Below are positions 48,104 through 57,610 of a stretch of 64,000 nt of DNA, in pieces. How positions within the stretch are numbered: the stretch's first letter is position 1; the number at the start of each line of letters is the position of its first letter. The DNA is from Oscillospiraceae bacterium (GTDB lineage Bacteria; Bacillota; Clostridia; Oscillospirales; Oscillospiraceae): NCBI GenBank assembly GCA_017620525.1, contig JAGAUY010000045.1:1-64000 (forward strand). Reading direction: 5' to 3'. Made by a program: the position numbers and the translations under genes. The notes beneath the pieces were generated by a model. The model saw only the letters and a list, made by a program, of their open reading frames with translations, searched no databases and was not told the DNA's origin.

Positions 48104-49924
48104 ATGTGTGCAATAGCCGGTATGATCGGTCTGAATGCAAATGAAAATGCTGCGGATAAAATGCTCAAAACGATGACACGCCGAGGCCCGGACGCTGACG
48201 GCGTGTTCACCGGCGAAGGGTGTACCTTACTACATGCCCGCCTGGCGATCATAGATCCTGAGGGCGGAAAGCAGCCAATGGCGCTTGACTTCCGGGACGA
48301 GACCTATGTGCTGGTCTATAATGGGGAACTGTATAATACGGACGAGATCCGCCGTGAATTACTCCGGAATGGCCATGAATTTTCCGGTCACTCAGATACG
48401 GAGGTCCTGCTTCATGCCTATGGCCAGTGGGGAGAAGCCTGTCTGGAGCGGCTGAACGGCATATTTGCCTTCGCGGTCTGGGAGAAAAAGAGAAAGAGAC
48501 TGTTCCTGGCAAGGGACAGGATTGGTGTAAAGCCTTTGTTCTATAAAGAGCATGGCACCGGATTTCTCTTCGCGTCAGAAATCAAGACCATTCTGACCTA
48601 TCCAACGGTGAGAGCTGAGCTGGATGAAGAAGGCGCCGCGGAAATCCTGATGCTGGGGCCGGGAAGAACTCCCGGATGTGGCGTTTTCCGGGGAATTTTT
48701 GAAATCGAACCGGGATGCTGCGGTTTCTATGAAAACGGCTGTCTGAGGATACGAAGGTACTGGCAGCTACGGGACCGGGAACATACGCAATCGTTTGAGG
48801 AAACATCGGAATATGTCCGGTATCTGGTGGAGGACTCCATCAGACACCAGATGGTATCCGATGTACCGGTTGGTACATTTCTCTCGGGAGGACTTGATTC
48901 CAGTCTGATCACATCAGTCTGTGCCGCGGAAATGCGCCAAAGGGGGGAGGTGCTTCATACCTTTTCGGTTGACTATGTGGACCATGAAAAATACTTCCGT
49001 CCCGGTAAATTTCAACCGGCGTCCGACGGCAGCTACATCCGCCTGATGCACGATGCGCTCCAAACTAACCACCACTGGACCGTTTTAGGGCCTGAGGAAC
49101 TCCTTTCCGTTCTGGAAGATTCCACCCTTGCACGGGATCTTCCGGGGATGGCAGACGTGGATTTTTCGCTGCTGGCATTTTGCGCCCGGATTCGAAAGGA
49201 TGTAAAGGTGGCGCTGTCTGGGGAATGTGCGGATGAGATCTTCGGCGGATACCCCTGGTACCGGGACCCGGAAGTCCGGGCGGTGGATGGATTTCCTTGG
49301 GCTCAGAACACCAGCTTCCGGGCAGCAATGATGAATCCTGCTCTGGCGAAGCGGATTGACGGACCATCTTATGTCCGTGAGCGCTATCTGCAGACCTGCC
49401 GTGAAAGCGATATTCTCCCGGGAACATCGCCGCAGGAACGCAGGATGAAAGAAATGGTCAACCTGAATTTCCGCTGGTTTATGCAGACGTTGCTCGACAG
49501 AAAAGACCGGATGAGTATGTATTCCGGTCTGGAAGTCAGAGTGCCGTTCTGTGATTACAGGATTGCAGAGTATTTGTATTCGGTTCCCTGGGAATATAAG
49601 GATTACCAGAACCAGGAGAAGGGATTGCTTCGCCATGCCATGCGCGGGTGGCTTCCGCAGGAAGTGCTGATGCGGAAAAAGAGTCCCTACCCCAAGACCT
49701 TTGACCCGCGCTATACTGTCATGGTGCGTGAAAGACTGATGAATCTGCTCAATGAAGAATCGCCGTTGTTCCACATGGTATCCAGGAAGTCCGCTGTGAA
49801 GATTCTGGATGGAGAACAGACATGGCCCTGGTACGGTCAGCTGATGAGGGCCCCTCAGACAATCGCTTATCTGCTGCAGATCGATTTCTGGCTGAAGCAT
49901 TATCAGGTGTTATTCACGTTCTAA
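48104..49924 (+). CDS. asnB: Glutamine-hydrolysing asparagine synthetase
   Basis: A 606-residue enzyme. The Ntn glutaminase starts with the nucleophile C2 (MCAIAGMIG), so ATG 48104 is the required start. The glutaminase runs to about 200 (DTEVLLHAYGQWGEACLERLNGIFAFAVWE, RDRIGVKPLFY). The synthetase domain has the ATP loop SGGLDSSLITS near 263-273 and SGECADEIFGGYPWY near 375. A CATACAAT -10-like box (48069-48076) sits upstream. That is the consensus of mother-cell sigma-E, but no matching -35 is seen. The neighbouring spore-like operon and B. subtilis AsnO make a sporulation role possible. Confidence 0.93.
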   Translation: MCAIAGMIGLNANENAADKMLKTMTRRGPDADGVFTGEGCTLLHARLAIIDPEGGKQPMALDFRDETYVLVYNGELYNTDEIRRELLRNGHEFSGHSDTEVLLHAYGQWGEACLERLNGIFAFAVWEKKRKRLFLARDRIGVKPLFYKEHGTGFLFASEIKTILTYPTVRAELDEEGAAEILMLGPGRTPGCGVFRGIFEIEPGCCGFYENGCLRIRRYWQLRDREHTQSFEETSEYVRYLVEDSIRHQMVSDVPVGTFLSGGLDSSLITSVCAAEMRQRGEVLHTFSVDYVDHEKYFRPGKFQPASDGSYIRLMHDALQTNHHWTVLGPEELLSVLEDSTLARDLPGMADVDFSLLAFCARIRKDVKVALSGECADEIFGGYPWYRDPEVRAVDGFPWAQNTSFRAAMMNPALAKRIDGPSYVRERYLQTCRESDILPGTSPQERRMKEMVNLNFRWFMQTLLDRKDRMSMYSGLEVRVPFCDYRIAEYLYSVPWEYKDYQNQEKGLLRHAMRGWLPQEVLMRKKSPYPKTFDPRYTVMVRERLMNLLNEESPLFHMVSRKSAVKILDGEQTWPWYGQLMRAPQTIAYLLQIDFWLKHYQVLFTF

Positions 49925-49935
49925 TGAAAAGAAGA

Positions 49936-49964
49936 TTGACGTGCAGCGGTGTTTGTGCTAAAAT
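49936..49964 (+). promoter_or_regulatory. Promoter of pyk
   Basis: -35 TTGACG (49936-49941), 17-nt spacer, extended -10 TGCTAAAAT (49959-49964 hexamer). The leader is about 110 nt. Confidence 0.78.
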
Positions 49965-50082
49965 GATATGGTCGAAATAGATAAAAAGATGAGATGCATC
50001 ATTTGAAATGGGATGTTGTTTTTGTTGATAATGCACATTCCGATCTGTTTGAATGTTGCCATAAAGAAACAGGAGGTTCCGT

Positions 50083-51495
50083 ATGCGGAAGACAAAAGTG
50101 ATTTGCACCATCGGCCCTGCCAGCGAAAATGAAGAAACACTGATCAGGATGATCGAAGCCGGCATGAACGTGGCTCGCCTGAACTTTTCTCATGGTACCC
50201 ATGAGGAACATAAACGCAAGATCGATCTGATCTGCGCTGCTCGCGAAAAGACTGGCGAACCCATTGCCATCATTTTGGATACCAAAGGCCCCGAATACCG
50301 GATTCGTACCTTTGAAAATGGAAAGATTACCCTTTCCGATGGTGACTTGTTCACTTTTACCACAGAGGAAGTGGAAGGCAATCAGCAGAGAGTATCGGTC
50401 AATTACAAGGGTCTTGTAAATGATCTGAGTGTTGGAGACCGGATCACCGTCAACAATGGTATGGTGGTATTTGAGGTCCGGGAGCTGAAGGAGAAAGATG
50501 TCATCTGCGAGGTGGTCACTGGCGGTATTCTGAGCAATAAGAAGAGCATGAGCTTCCCCAATAAGGTCATGTCCGGTCCCTATCTTTCCGAGCAGGATAA
50601 GGCTGACCTGCTGTTCGGCATCGAAAACGGTGTTGACTTTGTGGCCGCTTCCTTTGTTTCCACCAAGCAGGATGCCCAGGATCTGCGTGATTTCCTGGAC
50701 GCCCATGGCGGCAATGATATCGAAATCATTGCAAAGATCGAAAACCGCTCCGGTGTTGACAATGTTGAAGAGATCTGCTCTGTCTGTGAAGGTGTTATGA
50801 TCGCCCGCGGCGATCTGGGCGTCGAGATCCCTTATGTTGAGGTTCCTGCTGTCCAGAAAGAACTGACTCGCAAGTGCCGTATGATGGGCAAGCGCGTCAT
50901 CACGGCGACTGAAATGCTGGAGAGTATGATCCAGAATCCCAGACCCACCCGTGCGGAGATCTCTGATGTGGCCAATGCTGTCTATGACGGTACATCCTGC
51001 GTGATGCTGTCCGGCGAGTCTGCTGCCGGTAAGTATCCCGTGGAGGCAGTCAAGGCAATGGCCCAGATCGCGGAGTATACCGAGCAGCATAATGACTATA
51101 AACACCGCTTCCTGGCTACCGAGTACATCGGCAAGAACAATCTGGACTGCCTGTCCCACGCGGTTTGTTCCATGGCGATGGATGTCAATGCCAAGGGTAT
51201 CGTGGTCTGCTCTGTATCCGGCAAGACTGCCATGATGGTCAGCCGCTTCCGTACGCCTGTAAATATTATTGGTATGACCACCAATCTGAAGATCTGGCGC
51301 CGTCTGTCCATGAGCTGGGGTGTTACTCCCGTTCTGACTGAGGAATTCCCCACCATGGATGTCATGTTCTACTACGCGCTCAACAGCGCCAAGAAGGTAC
51401 TGAATCTGCAGCCCGGCGACAATGTGGTTCTGACCGGCGGTCCCATCAACGGCAGGTCCGGCAATACCAACACGATAAAAATCGAACAGGTATAA
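50083..51495 (+). CDS. pyk: Pyruvate kinase
   Basis: A 470-residue glycolytic enzyme making pyruvate and ATP from PEP. TKVICTIGPASENEETLIRMIEAGMNVARLNFSHG opens the barrel. The active-site IIAKIENRSGVDNVEEI and VMIARGDLGVEIPYVEVPAVQK are intact, as is TATEMLESMIQNPRPTRAEISDVANAVYDGTS. It lacks the C-terminal PEP-utiliser extension found in Bacillus. The start is ATG 50083 with CAGGAGG upstream. Monocistronic. Confidence 0.96.
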   Translation: MRKTKVICTIGPASENEETLIRMIEAGMNVARLNFSHGTHEEHKRKIDLICAAREKTGEPIAIILDTKGPEYRIRTFENGKITLSDGDLFTFTTEEVEGNQQRVSVNYKGLVNDLSVGDRITVNNGMVVFEVRELKEKDVICEVVTGGILSNKKSMSFPNKVMSGPYLSEQDKADLLFGIENGVDFVAASFVSTKQDAQDLRDFLDAHGGNDIEIIAKIENRSGVDNVEEICSVCEGVMIARGDLGVEIPYVEVPAVQKELTRKCRMMGKRVITATEMLESMIQNPRPTRAEISDVANAVYDGTSCVMLSGESAAGKYPVEAVKAMAQIAEYTEQHNDYKHRFLATEYIGKNNLDCLSHAVCSMAMDVNAKGIVVCSVSGKTAMMVSRFRTPVNIIGMTTNLKIWRRLSMSWGVTPVLTEEFPTMDVMFYYALNSAKKVLNLQPGDNVVLTGGPINGRSGNTNTIKIEQV

Positions 51496-51502
51496 CAAAA
51501 GT

Positions 51503-51543
51503 CACCGCTGTTCTGTACTTTCGTGCAGGACAGCAGTGTTTTT
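51503..51543 (+). terminator. Terminator of pyk
   Basis: CACCGCTGTTCTG (51503-51515) pairs with CAGGACAGCAGTG (51526-51538) with one mismatch, then TTTTT. Confidence 0.82.
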
Positions 51544-51656
51544 ATACGAAGGCAAAAGAAAAAATTTGGCAATTTTACTATATGAAATTCTTCTGGTTTA
51601 GTGCTATAATTACTATATAGTAGGGTGTTTATGGTACTTTTACGGAGGGATTTTGA

Positions 51657-52154
51657 ATGTTTGAGATTGGTGAATGGGTGCTGTACGGTATTCACGGTGT
51701 ATGCCGTGTGGCGGGTACGGAGAAGCAGCTGGTCAATCGGAAGCGTACGGAATTTCTGGTTCTGGAGCCGATGACGCAGAACGAATCCCGCTATTTCCTG
51801 CCTACCGGAAATCCAACGGCAATGGCGAAACTGAGACGTGTCCTGTCGGCTGAGGATATGAAGGCTCTGCTGACTTCGGAGGAGATCCGGGAGGATGCCT
51901 GGATCCAGGATGAGAATCATCGCAAGCAGGTATACCGGGATCTGATCAATGGCGGAGACCGGACTGCTTTGCTGAAGATGGTGTGTTCTCTTTACCGCTA
52001 TCGGGATGCACAGGTGGCATCTGGAAAGAAATTCCATCAGTGTGATGATAATTTCCTCCGGGATGCTGAGAAACTGCTGGCATCCGAGATTGCGCTGGTT
52101 CTGGAAATGCCACCGGAGGAAGCCAAAGTGTACTTACGCGAACAGTTGAAATAA
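51657..52154 (+). CDS. CarD/CdnL-type RNA-polymerase-binding regulator
   Basis: A 165-residue transcription factor. The N-terminal RNAP-interaction domain MFEIGEWVLYGIHGVCRVAGTEKQLVNRKRTEFLVLEP (Tudor-like, residues 1-40) stabilises open complexes in homologues. The C-terminal helical domain (about 70-165) includes WIQDENHRKQVYRDLINGGDRTALLKMVCSLYRY. ATG 51657 follows ACGGAGGG. An extended -10 TGCTATAAT precedes it at about 51603-51611. Single gene. Confidence 0.88.
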   Translation: MFEIGEWVLYGIHGVCRVAGTEKQLVNRKRTEFLVLEPMTQNESRYFLPTGNPTAMAKLRRVLSAEDMKALLTSEEIREDAWIQDENHRKQVYRDLINGGDRTALLKMVCSLYRYRDAQVASGKKFHQCDDNFLRDAEKLLASEIALVLEMPPEEAKVYLREQLK

Positions 52155-52155
52155 T

Positions 52156-52185
52156 AAAAACCACACCCTTATGGGTGTGGTTTTT
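52156..52185. terminator. Bidirectional terminator
   Basis: AAAAACCACACCC (52156-52168) pairs with GGGTGTGGTTTTT (52173-52185). Confidence 0.92.
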
Positions 52186-52190
52186 GATGT

Positions 52191-53573
52191 CTATACCTCT
52201 TCGCAGGAAATAACTTCCTTGAACCGGACAAATTCGCTGTAAGTCAGGCCACGCTGGGAAGTTTCGATCTCGCCTACCTGATTGTCATAGGGATCAGCAC
52301 GCCAATACTCCTTGGGAATGGTGAAATTGCCCTGAAGATCAGAGTTAGCGACCATTCGGTAAGGATCAAGATTGCCGAAATAGAATTTACGGCGAGCTTC
52401 ATTTCCGATCCGCGCTGCGCTGATGCCATAGGAGGTATCGGCATAGAGCCAGCCATGGGGCGCTACATAGAAACAAACCCAGTCGTGGGCGCCGCAGAAG
52501 GTGGGCTCGGCGGTCAGTCCGCTCTGCCAGTGAGCGGGAATGCCTGCGCAGCGGCAAAGTGTCAGAAACAGCATGGAAAAAACTCCGCAGTCGCCTGTGA
52601 AATTCCTGGCGCAGTTTTCTGGGATGCTCTCCATGACAAAGTAAGCGGGCATGAAGGTGTAGTTCATGTTCAACGTAATGAAATCATAGAAGGCTCTTGC
52701 CTTTTCCATCGGATCGGTCAGTCCTGCTGTCAGTTCGGCAGTCAGTTCCCTGATGAAGGGACTGAATACCACATGGGGCTGGATCTCACCGGTGAGGAAA
52801 TCAGGCTGCTCAACATCGCCCTTCATGGACTCGGTGTCGTGGTATTTTGCGGTGTGCAGATAGGAATAGACCACTTCGAACTCGGGGTTTTCAACAAAAT
52901 TTCCTTCCCAGCAGATGGTTCTCTGCGGAGCATCTGCAGGAGCGATCTGCCCGTTATGAGAGATCTTCTCGAAACGGATGTCGCTCTGCTGCTCGCACTC
53001 AGCAGGGATCGGAAGATGGGCACGAAGGTACATACCGGGTGTGAAGATATCGTCTTTGACACGCATGGTTGCGCGGATGCGGATCCTGTTGGTAACGCAG
53101 CCGCGCTCTTTCATCTTTCCGGCGACGCTGTCAAGTACAGAATCGTTGCGGGATCCTTTGATCGCAGCTTCTGCGCCCGGAATATGGATGCAGGCACGAT
53201 CGGCAAAGCCGGGAACAGCCTTGCACATGCTGGAAAAGAAACGGCCGAAGTATCGTTTCTCGCCGTGATGATAGATCCAGTAGATGCGGCGCATGTCTGC
53301 GTCCCGTTCAAATTCCTCCTCGGAATAGTCGGGGATGTATTCGCGAATAATTGCCAGAGCTTCTTCCTTGGTGTAGGGATATTCCTCCGGCAGCCGCTTG
53401 ATCATCTCCCGCTGCGCGGTCAGGCAGCAGCGCAGTGCCTTTGGAAGGTTATTTTCCTGAAGTCTCAAATCGATCAGGCGAGTGGCGCCCTCAAAATCGC
53501 CCCACAGCTTCAGACGCTGGATGTCCTCAGGAAGACCGGTGTTCAGATATTGCAGAGTATCATTTATATTCAT
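52191..53573 (-). CDS. Transglutaminase-like cysteine protease-fold protein
   Basis: A 460-residue cytoplasmic protein (no signal peptide). The C-terminal transglutaminase-like core shows the catalytic triad: Cys in GDCGVFSMLFLTLCR, His in GAHDWVCFYVAPHGW, Asp in YADTSYG (about residues 335-400). Upstream PMEKARAFYDFITLNMNYT is the typical lead-in helix. The N-terminal 200 residues are helical, then beta-rich, of unknown fold. It probably acts as a peptidase or amidase on unknown substrate. Monocistronic. Confidence 0.82.
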   Translation of the reverse strand: MNINDTLQYLNTGLPEDIQRLKLWGDFEGATRLIDLRLQENNLPKALRCCLTAQREMIKRLPEEYPYTKEEALAIIREYIPDYSEEEFERDADMRRIYWIYHHGEKRYFGRFFSSMCKAVPGFADRACIHIPGAEAAIKGSRNDSVLDSVAGKMKERGCVTNRIRIRATMRVKDDIFTPGMYLRAHLPIPAECEQQSDIRFEKISHNGQIAPADAPQRTICWEGNFVENPEFEVVYSYLHTAKYHDTESMKGDVEQPDFLTGEIQPHVVFSPFIRELTAELTAGLTDPMEKARAFYDFITLNMNYTFMPAYFVMESIPENCARNFTGDCGVFSMLFLTLCRCAGIPAHWQSGLTAEPTFCGAHDWVCFYVAPHGWLYADTSYGISAARIGNEARRKFYFGNLDPYRMVANSDLQGNFTIPKEYWRADPYDNQVGEIETSQRGLTYSEFVRFKEVISCEEV

Positions 53574-53591
53574 AACGAAAACTCCTTTGAA

Positions 53592-53625
53592 GAAAAACGC
53601 TCCCGCCCGCGGGGGCGAGAGCGTT
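53592..53625 (-). terminator. Terminator of the dipeptide-salvage operon
   Basis: On the minus strand AACGCTC...GAGCGTT stem (53596-53602/53619-53625) with inner CGCCC/GGGCG, then a T-run. Confidence 0.85.
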
Positions 53626-53636
53626 GATTTGTGTCT

Positions 53637-54824
53637 TTACTTGACAAAGATTTGCAGGAGAGCGCCCATGCCCAGACCCAGGAAGTTGCCGATTGCAGCG
53701 CCCAGAACACCCATCAGGACGCCGATGCCGGCGAAGCTGGGATCATAGGCGGTAGCAACGATGGGAGCAGATGCACTGCCACCGATATTTGCCAGAGAAG
53801 CGGTGGACACCATGCACAGATCCCACTTGAAGATCTTGGACAGGATGAAATAGGTGATGACATGGATCACCAGGATGAACAGGCCGTAGACGACCCACAT
53901 GGGAGCGGAGACCAGATCCACCAGGGTGGCGCGGGATGCCAGCAGAGAGACAACAGCATACAGATAGATGCTGGACAACTCAGCGGTTGCAGGCAGCTTG
54001 CCCAGAGGAGTCATGGCACAGACCAGACCCAGAACAGAAACAAATACAGTGGTGCAGGTAGCAGGGCCGAACATATCCAGGTCGATGGCGCACAGACCGT
54101 CGTTCATAACACCGCCTACCCACTGAGACAGGGCGGAGACGATCAGAGACAGACCGATGATGAACACCCAGTCAGCGGAGGTTGCCTTCTTCTGCTCATC
54201 AGCAACCTGCTTGTTGGCAATCGCAGCAACCTCATCCAGTTTGGAGGTATCAGCATTGCAGATCTTATTCCACTTGGGAGCGATTCTGACAGCCATCAGC
54301 AGCAGAGCAATCCACAGGGAGTAGCAGACCGTATCCAGAGCCAGAGCGCAGCCGTAAGCGCCTGCGTCGACAGGCAAGGCTTCTGCAACAGCAGCCATGT
54401 TTGCGGAGCCGCCGACCCAGGATGCATACAGAGCAGCAACAGCAGCCCAGGAAGTCTCAGCGCCGCCCATGGACTCAGCAAAGATGGGGAAGCCGATGAA
54501 AGTGCCCAGAGCCAGAGTGATGGAACCACCCAGGAAAATGGCGATCATACGGGGGCCGAGCTTGGCGAGCTTGCGGAAGTCGCAGCGCAGCAGCATGACG
54601 AAGATCATGGCATACAGCAGATTGTTCTTCAAGCCGCTGTATGCAGGTTTGGTAGCCTCCATATCGAACAGGCCCACAGTGCAGAAGATCATGTTCAGAA
54701 CATAGATCCATACCAGAGGGGGAATCAGATTGAAGATCTTCCACTTGGTGTACTTTTCCATAGCCAGCAGGCCGCCGGCCAGGAACATCAGAAAAGCAAT
54801 GTAAGTAAAGCCGTTGGTAATCAT
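53637..54824 (-). CDS. DUF819 family membrane protein (YjcL-like), probable dipeptide-linked transporter
   Basis: A 395-residue polytopic protein with about ten to eleven helices. TSWAAVAALYASWVGGSANMAAVAEAL and TASLANIGGSASAPIVATAYDPSFAGIGVLMGVLGAAIGNFLGLG are DUF819 signatures with repeated GGSA/N motifs, suggesting an inverted-repeat transporter fold. It is the last gene of the operon with the dipeptide epimerase and dipeptidase, which suggests import of dipeptides or muropeptide fragments. No transport substrate has been established from sequence. Confidence 0.85.
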   Translation of the reverse strand: MITNGFTYIAFLMFLAGGLLAMEKYTKWKIFNLIPPLVWIYVLNMIFCTVGLFDMEATKPAYSGLKNNLLYAMIFVMLLRCDFRKLAKLGPRMIAIFLGGSITLALGTFIGFPIFAESMGGAETSWAAVAALYASWVGGSANMAAVAEALPVDAGAYGCALALDTVCYSLWIALLLMAVRIAPKWNKICNADTSKLDEVAAIANKQVADEQKKATSADWVFIIGLSLIVSALSQWVGGVMNDGLCAIDLDMFGPATCTTVFVSVLGLVCAMTPLGKLPATAELSSIYLYAVVSLLASRATLVDLVSAPMWVVYGLFILVIHVITYFILSKIFKWDLCMVSTASLANIGGSASAPIVATAYDPSFAGIGVLMGVLGAAIGNFLGLGMGALLQIFVK

Positions 54825-54950
54825 TAGTTTTTCTCCTTCTTCTTATGTTTTGTGCCCGAGGGATGGGAAAAATATAGTCATGCAGTATCTCTGGCAATAT
54901 GCTGTATGAAACGAATCCCGGGAATCCTTCGGGTAAATGTTTCAAAACCG

Positions 54951-56048
54951 TCAGTCGATATAAACCAGACGGCCGGGTTCAATGCCCTTGATACCCAGGC
55001 CGGGTTCGTCGGAAACGGTAATGATCTTTTCGTTGAACACAGCACCGCCGATGATGGGATCCTCGCTGCACAGCACGGGACCGTCCAGGTCGACCTTGGT
55101 GATGATGTTCTTGGCGCAGGCCAGATGGACCGCTGCATTGACAGCAATCTTTGCCTCCAGCATGCAGCCGATCATGCACTCAACACCGAAGACTTCCGCA
55201 GCGGAAGCAATTTTCAGGGCGTTGTACAGACCGCCGCACTTCATCAGCTTGATGTTGATCAGATCTGCGGCGCCCATCTTCATGATGGTCATGGCATCCT
55301 CAGGGGAGAATACGCTTTCGTCCGCCAGAACGGGAACGTAGCTGCGTTCGGTGACGTACTTCAGACCCTCGAAATCCCGTGCGGCAACAGGCTGCTCAAC
55401 CAGCTCAATGTCCAGACCCTGATCCTGCATGGAGTTCAGGATCTTAACGGCCTGCTTGGGAGTCCAGGCCTGGTTGGCATCAATACGGATGGTGATATCC
55501 TTGCCGACGGCATTGCGCACAGCGCTCAGACGGGCGACATCCAGCTCAGGGCTGACGCCGACCTTCATTTTCAGACAGTTGTAGCCGCGGTCCAGTGCTT
55601 CCAGAGCGTCCTTGACCATGATCTCGGGATCATTGACGGAGATGGTCAGGTCGGTGATGATCTGCTTCTTGGAGCCGCCCATCAGCTTGTGAACAGGAAT
55701 GTTATACAGTTGGCCATACAGATCCCACAGAGCCATATCCACAGCAGCCTTGGCACTGGAATTGTGGACAATGCATTTCTGAACGGTCTGGCACAGGGTC
55801 TCAAACTCATCGATATCTCGGCCAACAATGTTTTTGGCAATATGATCCTGGATCGCGCCGATAATAGCACCGGTGGTATCGCCGGTGATTACGCCGGTGG
55901 GGGGTGCTTCGCCGTAGCCGACTGCGCCGGTATCGGTGTGAATCTCAACGATCACATCCTCAACGCTGTTGACGGTGCGAAGAGCGGTCTTAAAGGGATG
56001 TCGCAGGGGCACGGAAATGCGGCCGATGCGTACTTCAGTAATCTTCAT
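54951..56048 (-). CDS. Dipeptide epimerase (enolase superfamily, L-Ala-D/L-Glu epimerase-like)
   Basis: A 365-residue muconate-lactonizing-group enzyme. The catalytic lysine pair is in CLKMKVG (about 160-166), with metal ligands in RIDANQAW (D), VEQPV (E) and LADES (D). The second-face lysine is in INIKLMKCGG (about 264-273). This matches Ala-Glu epimerases that convert the murein dipeptide L-Ala-D-Glu for further hydrolysis. The dipeptidase 21 nt upstream supports this. Exact dipeptide specificity needs assay. Confidence 0.88.
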   Translation of the reverse strand: MKITEVRIGRISVPLRHPFKTALRTVNSVEDVIVEIHTDTGAVGYGEAPPTGVITGDTTGAIIGAIQDHIAKNIVGRDIDEFETLCQTVQKCIVHNSSAKAAVDMALWDLYGQLYNIPVHKLMGGSKKQIITDLTISVNDPEIMVKDALEALDRGYNCLKMKVGVSPELDVARLSAVRNAVGKDITIRIDANQAWTPKQAVKILNSMQDQGLDIELVEQPVAARDFEGLKYVTERSYVPVLADESVFSPEDAMTIMKMGAADLINIKLMKCGGLYNALKIASAAEVFGVECMIGCMLEAKIAVNAAVHLACAKNIITKVDLDGPVLCSEDPIIGGAVFNEKIITVSDEPGLGIKGIEPGRLVYID

Positions 56049-56069
56049 AGTGAGTACCTTCTTTCGGGA

Positions 56070-57440
56070 TTATTTTGCAAGCTCGTACATGGCCGCGGCA
56101 ATGATCTGAGCGTTCTTCATCAAATTGTCGATTTCGATGTATTCATCAGGTTTGTGTTCCCGGACTTCATCACCGGGGAAGATGGGACCGAATGCCAGCA
56201 GATTTGGAATGCTCTTGGCATAGGTGCCACCGCCGATGGACTTGGGTTCGCCTTCGAGGCCTGTCTGCTGCCGGTACACCTTCATCAGGGAAGTGACCAG
56301 CTGGGAATCGGCGGGGATATAGAGTTTTGCCTTGTGAACTTCGCTGTCCATAGTGAAGCCAGCCTCGGCAAACTGCGCGTTGAATCGGGGGCCGCAGTCT
56401 TCATATCTAAACGTCACGGGATATCGGTAGTTGATCTTCATGGAGAATTTCTCCGCATCACCTTCAATGGTGCCCCAGTTGAGGGTCAGCTCACCGGAGA
56501 CATCGTCGTGCAGGTAAATTCCGGCGGACTTGCCGTCGGTCTCCATGCCGAGCTTTCCGGCGAGAAAATGCACCGCATCAGCAAGTTCGGAAGACAGCGG
56601 CAGTGCGTCCATGGCAGTGATCAGCCGGCCAATGGCATTTTCACCGAGACCAGGGGTGGAACCATGGGCGCTGACACCGAAAGACTCAGCCTTGAAACCG
56701 TCAGGAGTTTTGCTGAATTTCATGGAAGGTGCATAGAGCTTGCTCAGCCGGTCAGCCAGTTTCTCATCGCAAACAAAACGGGCGCAGGCATAGGATGGAA
56801 CCACATTGGGAGCGGAGCCGCCTTTGATGTCCACCAGTTTCACAGGACCATCCTGACGGTAAGTCCTGGAGAATGTGACATTGATAATGCCTTTTTCGCC
56901 GTTGATTACAGGGTATTCGCCGTCGGGAGTGAAACCCATAACGGGAGTTTCGCCGCCGTTTTTCAGATAATACTTGACATCGGCAGAACCGGTCTCTTCG
57001 TTGCATCCCAGCAGAACGCGGATTCTGCGTTTGATGGGAAGTTCACAATCACGGATAGCAGCCAGGGCATAGAGCGCGGCAATAGAGGGACCTTTGTCAT
57101 CCACCGTACCGCGTCCCCAGATCTTACCGTCGCTGATCTCAGCGCCGTAGGGATCAACAGTCCAGCCGTCGCCTGCGGGGACGACATCAAGGTGGCCCAG
57201 GACGGCTACCATTTCTTCGCCATCTCCGTATTCACACCAACCCATGTGTCCGTCCACGTTGGTAACGGAAAAACCAAGCGCTTTCGCAGTTTCCAAAGCG
57301 TGATCCAGGCTGCGCCGTACGTCTACACCGTAAGGTGCATCCGGCTCGGCAGGTCTCTGGACACTGGGGATCCGCAGGTTTTCGCACAGTGCCCCGATCA
57401 GGGCGTCTTTTTGCAGGAGAACAGCTTCGTTCAGGTTCAT
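56070..57440 (-). CDS. pepV: M20 family dipeptidase (PepV-like)
   Basis: A 456-residue zinc dipeptidase. The metal and catalytic motifs are VLGHLDVVPAGDGW (H, D), WGRGTVDDKGPSIAALYAL (D bridging) and GCNEETGSADVKYY (catalytic E, ligand E). A long lid insertion follows and YAKSIPNLLAFGP is near the end. The start is ATG 57438-57440; upstream codons are open but lack a site. It is the first gene of the operon with the epimerase and DUF819 protein. Confidence 0.92.
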   Translation of the reverse strand: MNLNEAVLLQKDALIGALCENLRIPSVQRPAEPDAPYGVDVRRSLDHALETAKALGFSVTNVDGHMGWCEYGDGEEMVAVLGHLDVVPAGDGWTVDPYGAEISDGKIWGRGTVDDKGPSIAALYALAAIRDCELPIKRRIRVLLGCNEETGSADVKYYLKNGGETPVMGFTPDGEYPVINGEKGIINVTFSRTYRQDGPVKLVDIKGGSAPNVVPSYACARFVCDEKLADRLSKLYAPSMKFSKTPDGFKAESFGVSAHGSTPGLGENAIGRLITAMDALPLSSELADAVHFLAGKLGMETDGKSAGIYLHDDVSGELTLNWGTIEGDAEKFSMKINYRYPVTFRYEDCGPRFNAQFAEAGFTMDSEVHKAKLYIPADSQLVTSLMKVYRQQTGLEGEPKSIGGGTYAKSIPNLLAFGPIFPGDEVREHKPDEYIEIDNLMKNAQIIAAAMYELAK

Positions 57441-57471
57441 TGGAATCCTCCGGAAAGTAAAATTTGTGTCT

Positions 57472-57500
57472 ATTATACGAAAACAACTGTTTTTTGTCAA
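57472..57500 (-). promoter_or_regulatory. Promoter of the dipeptide-salvage operon
   Basis: Minus strand TTGACA (57495-57500), 17-nt spacer, TATAAT (57472-57477): a full consensus. Confidence 0.9.
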
Positions 57501-57542
57501 TAGATTACAAAGAGAAAATGAACATATTTACTGAAAATAATG

Positions 57543-57577
57543 CAAAAATGGCCCAAAGTTCCGGAGAACTTCAGGCC
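57543..57577 (-). terminator. Terminator after cutC
   Basis: On the minus strand GGCCTGAAGTTC...GAACTTTGGGCC forms an imperfect stem around TCCG, followed by ATTTTTG. Confidence 0.72.
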
Positions 57578-57610
57578 AAAATGAATTTTTGTTTGCAGGT
57601 TATTGCAAAA

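Noticed and set aside
54852..57503. Very long open frame (about 880 codons) on the plus strand
   Set aside because: It is antisense to the epimerase and dipeptidase genes, which carry complete catalytic motifs. No ribosome site or family similarity is apparent.
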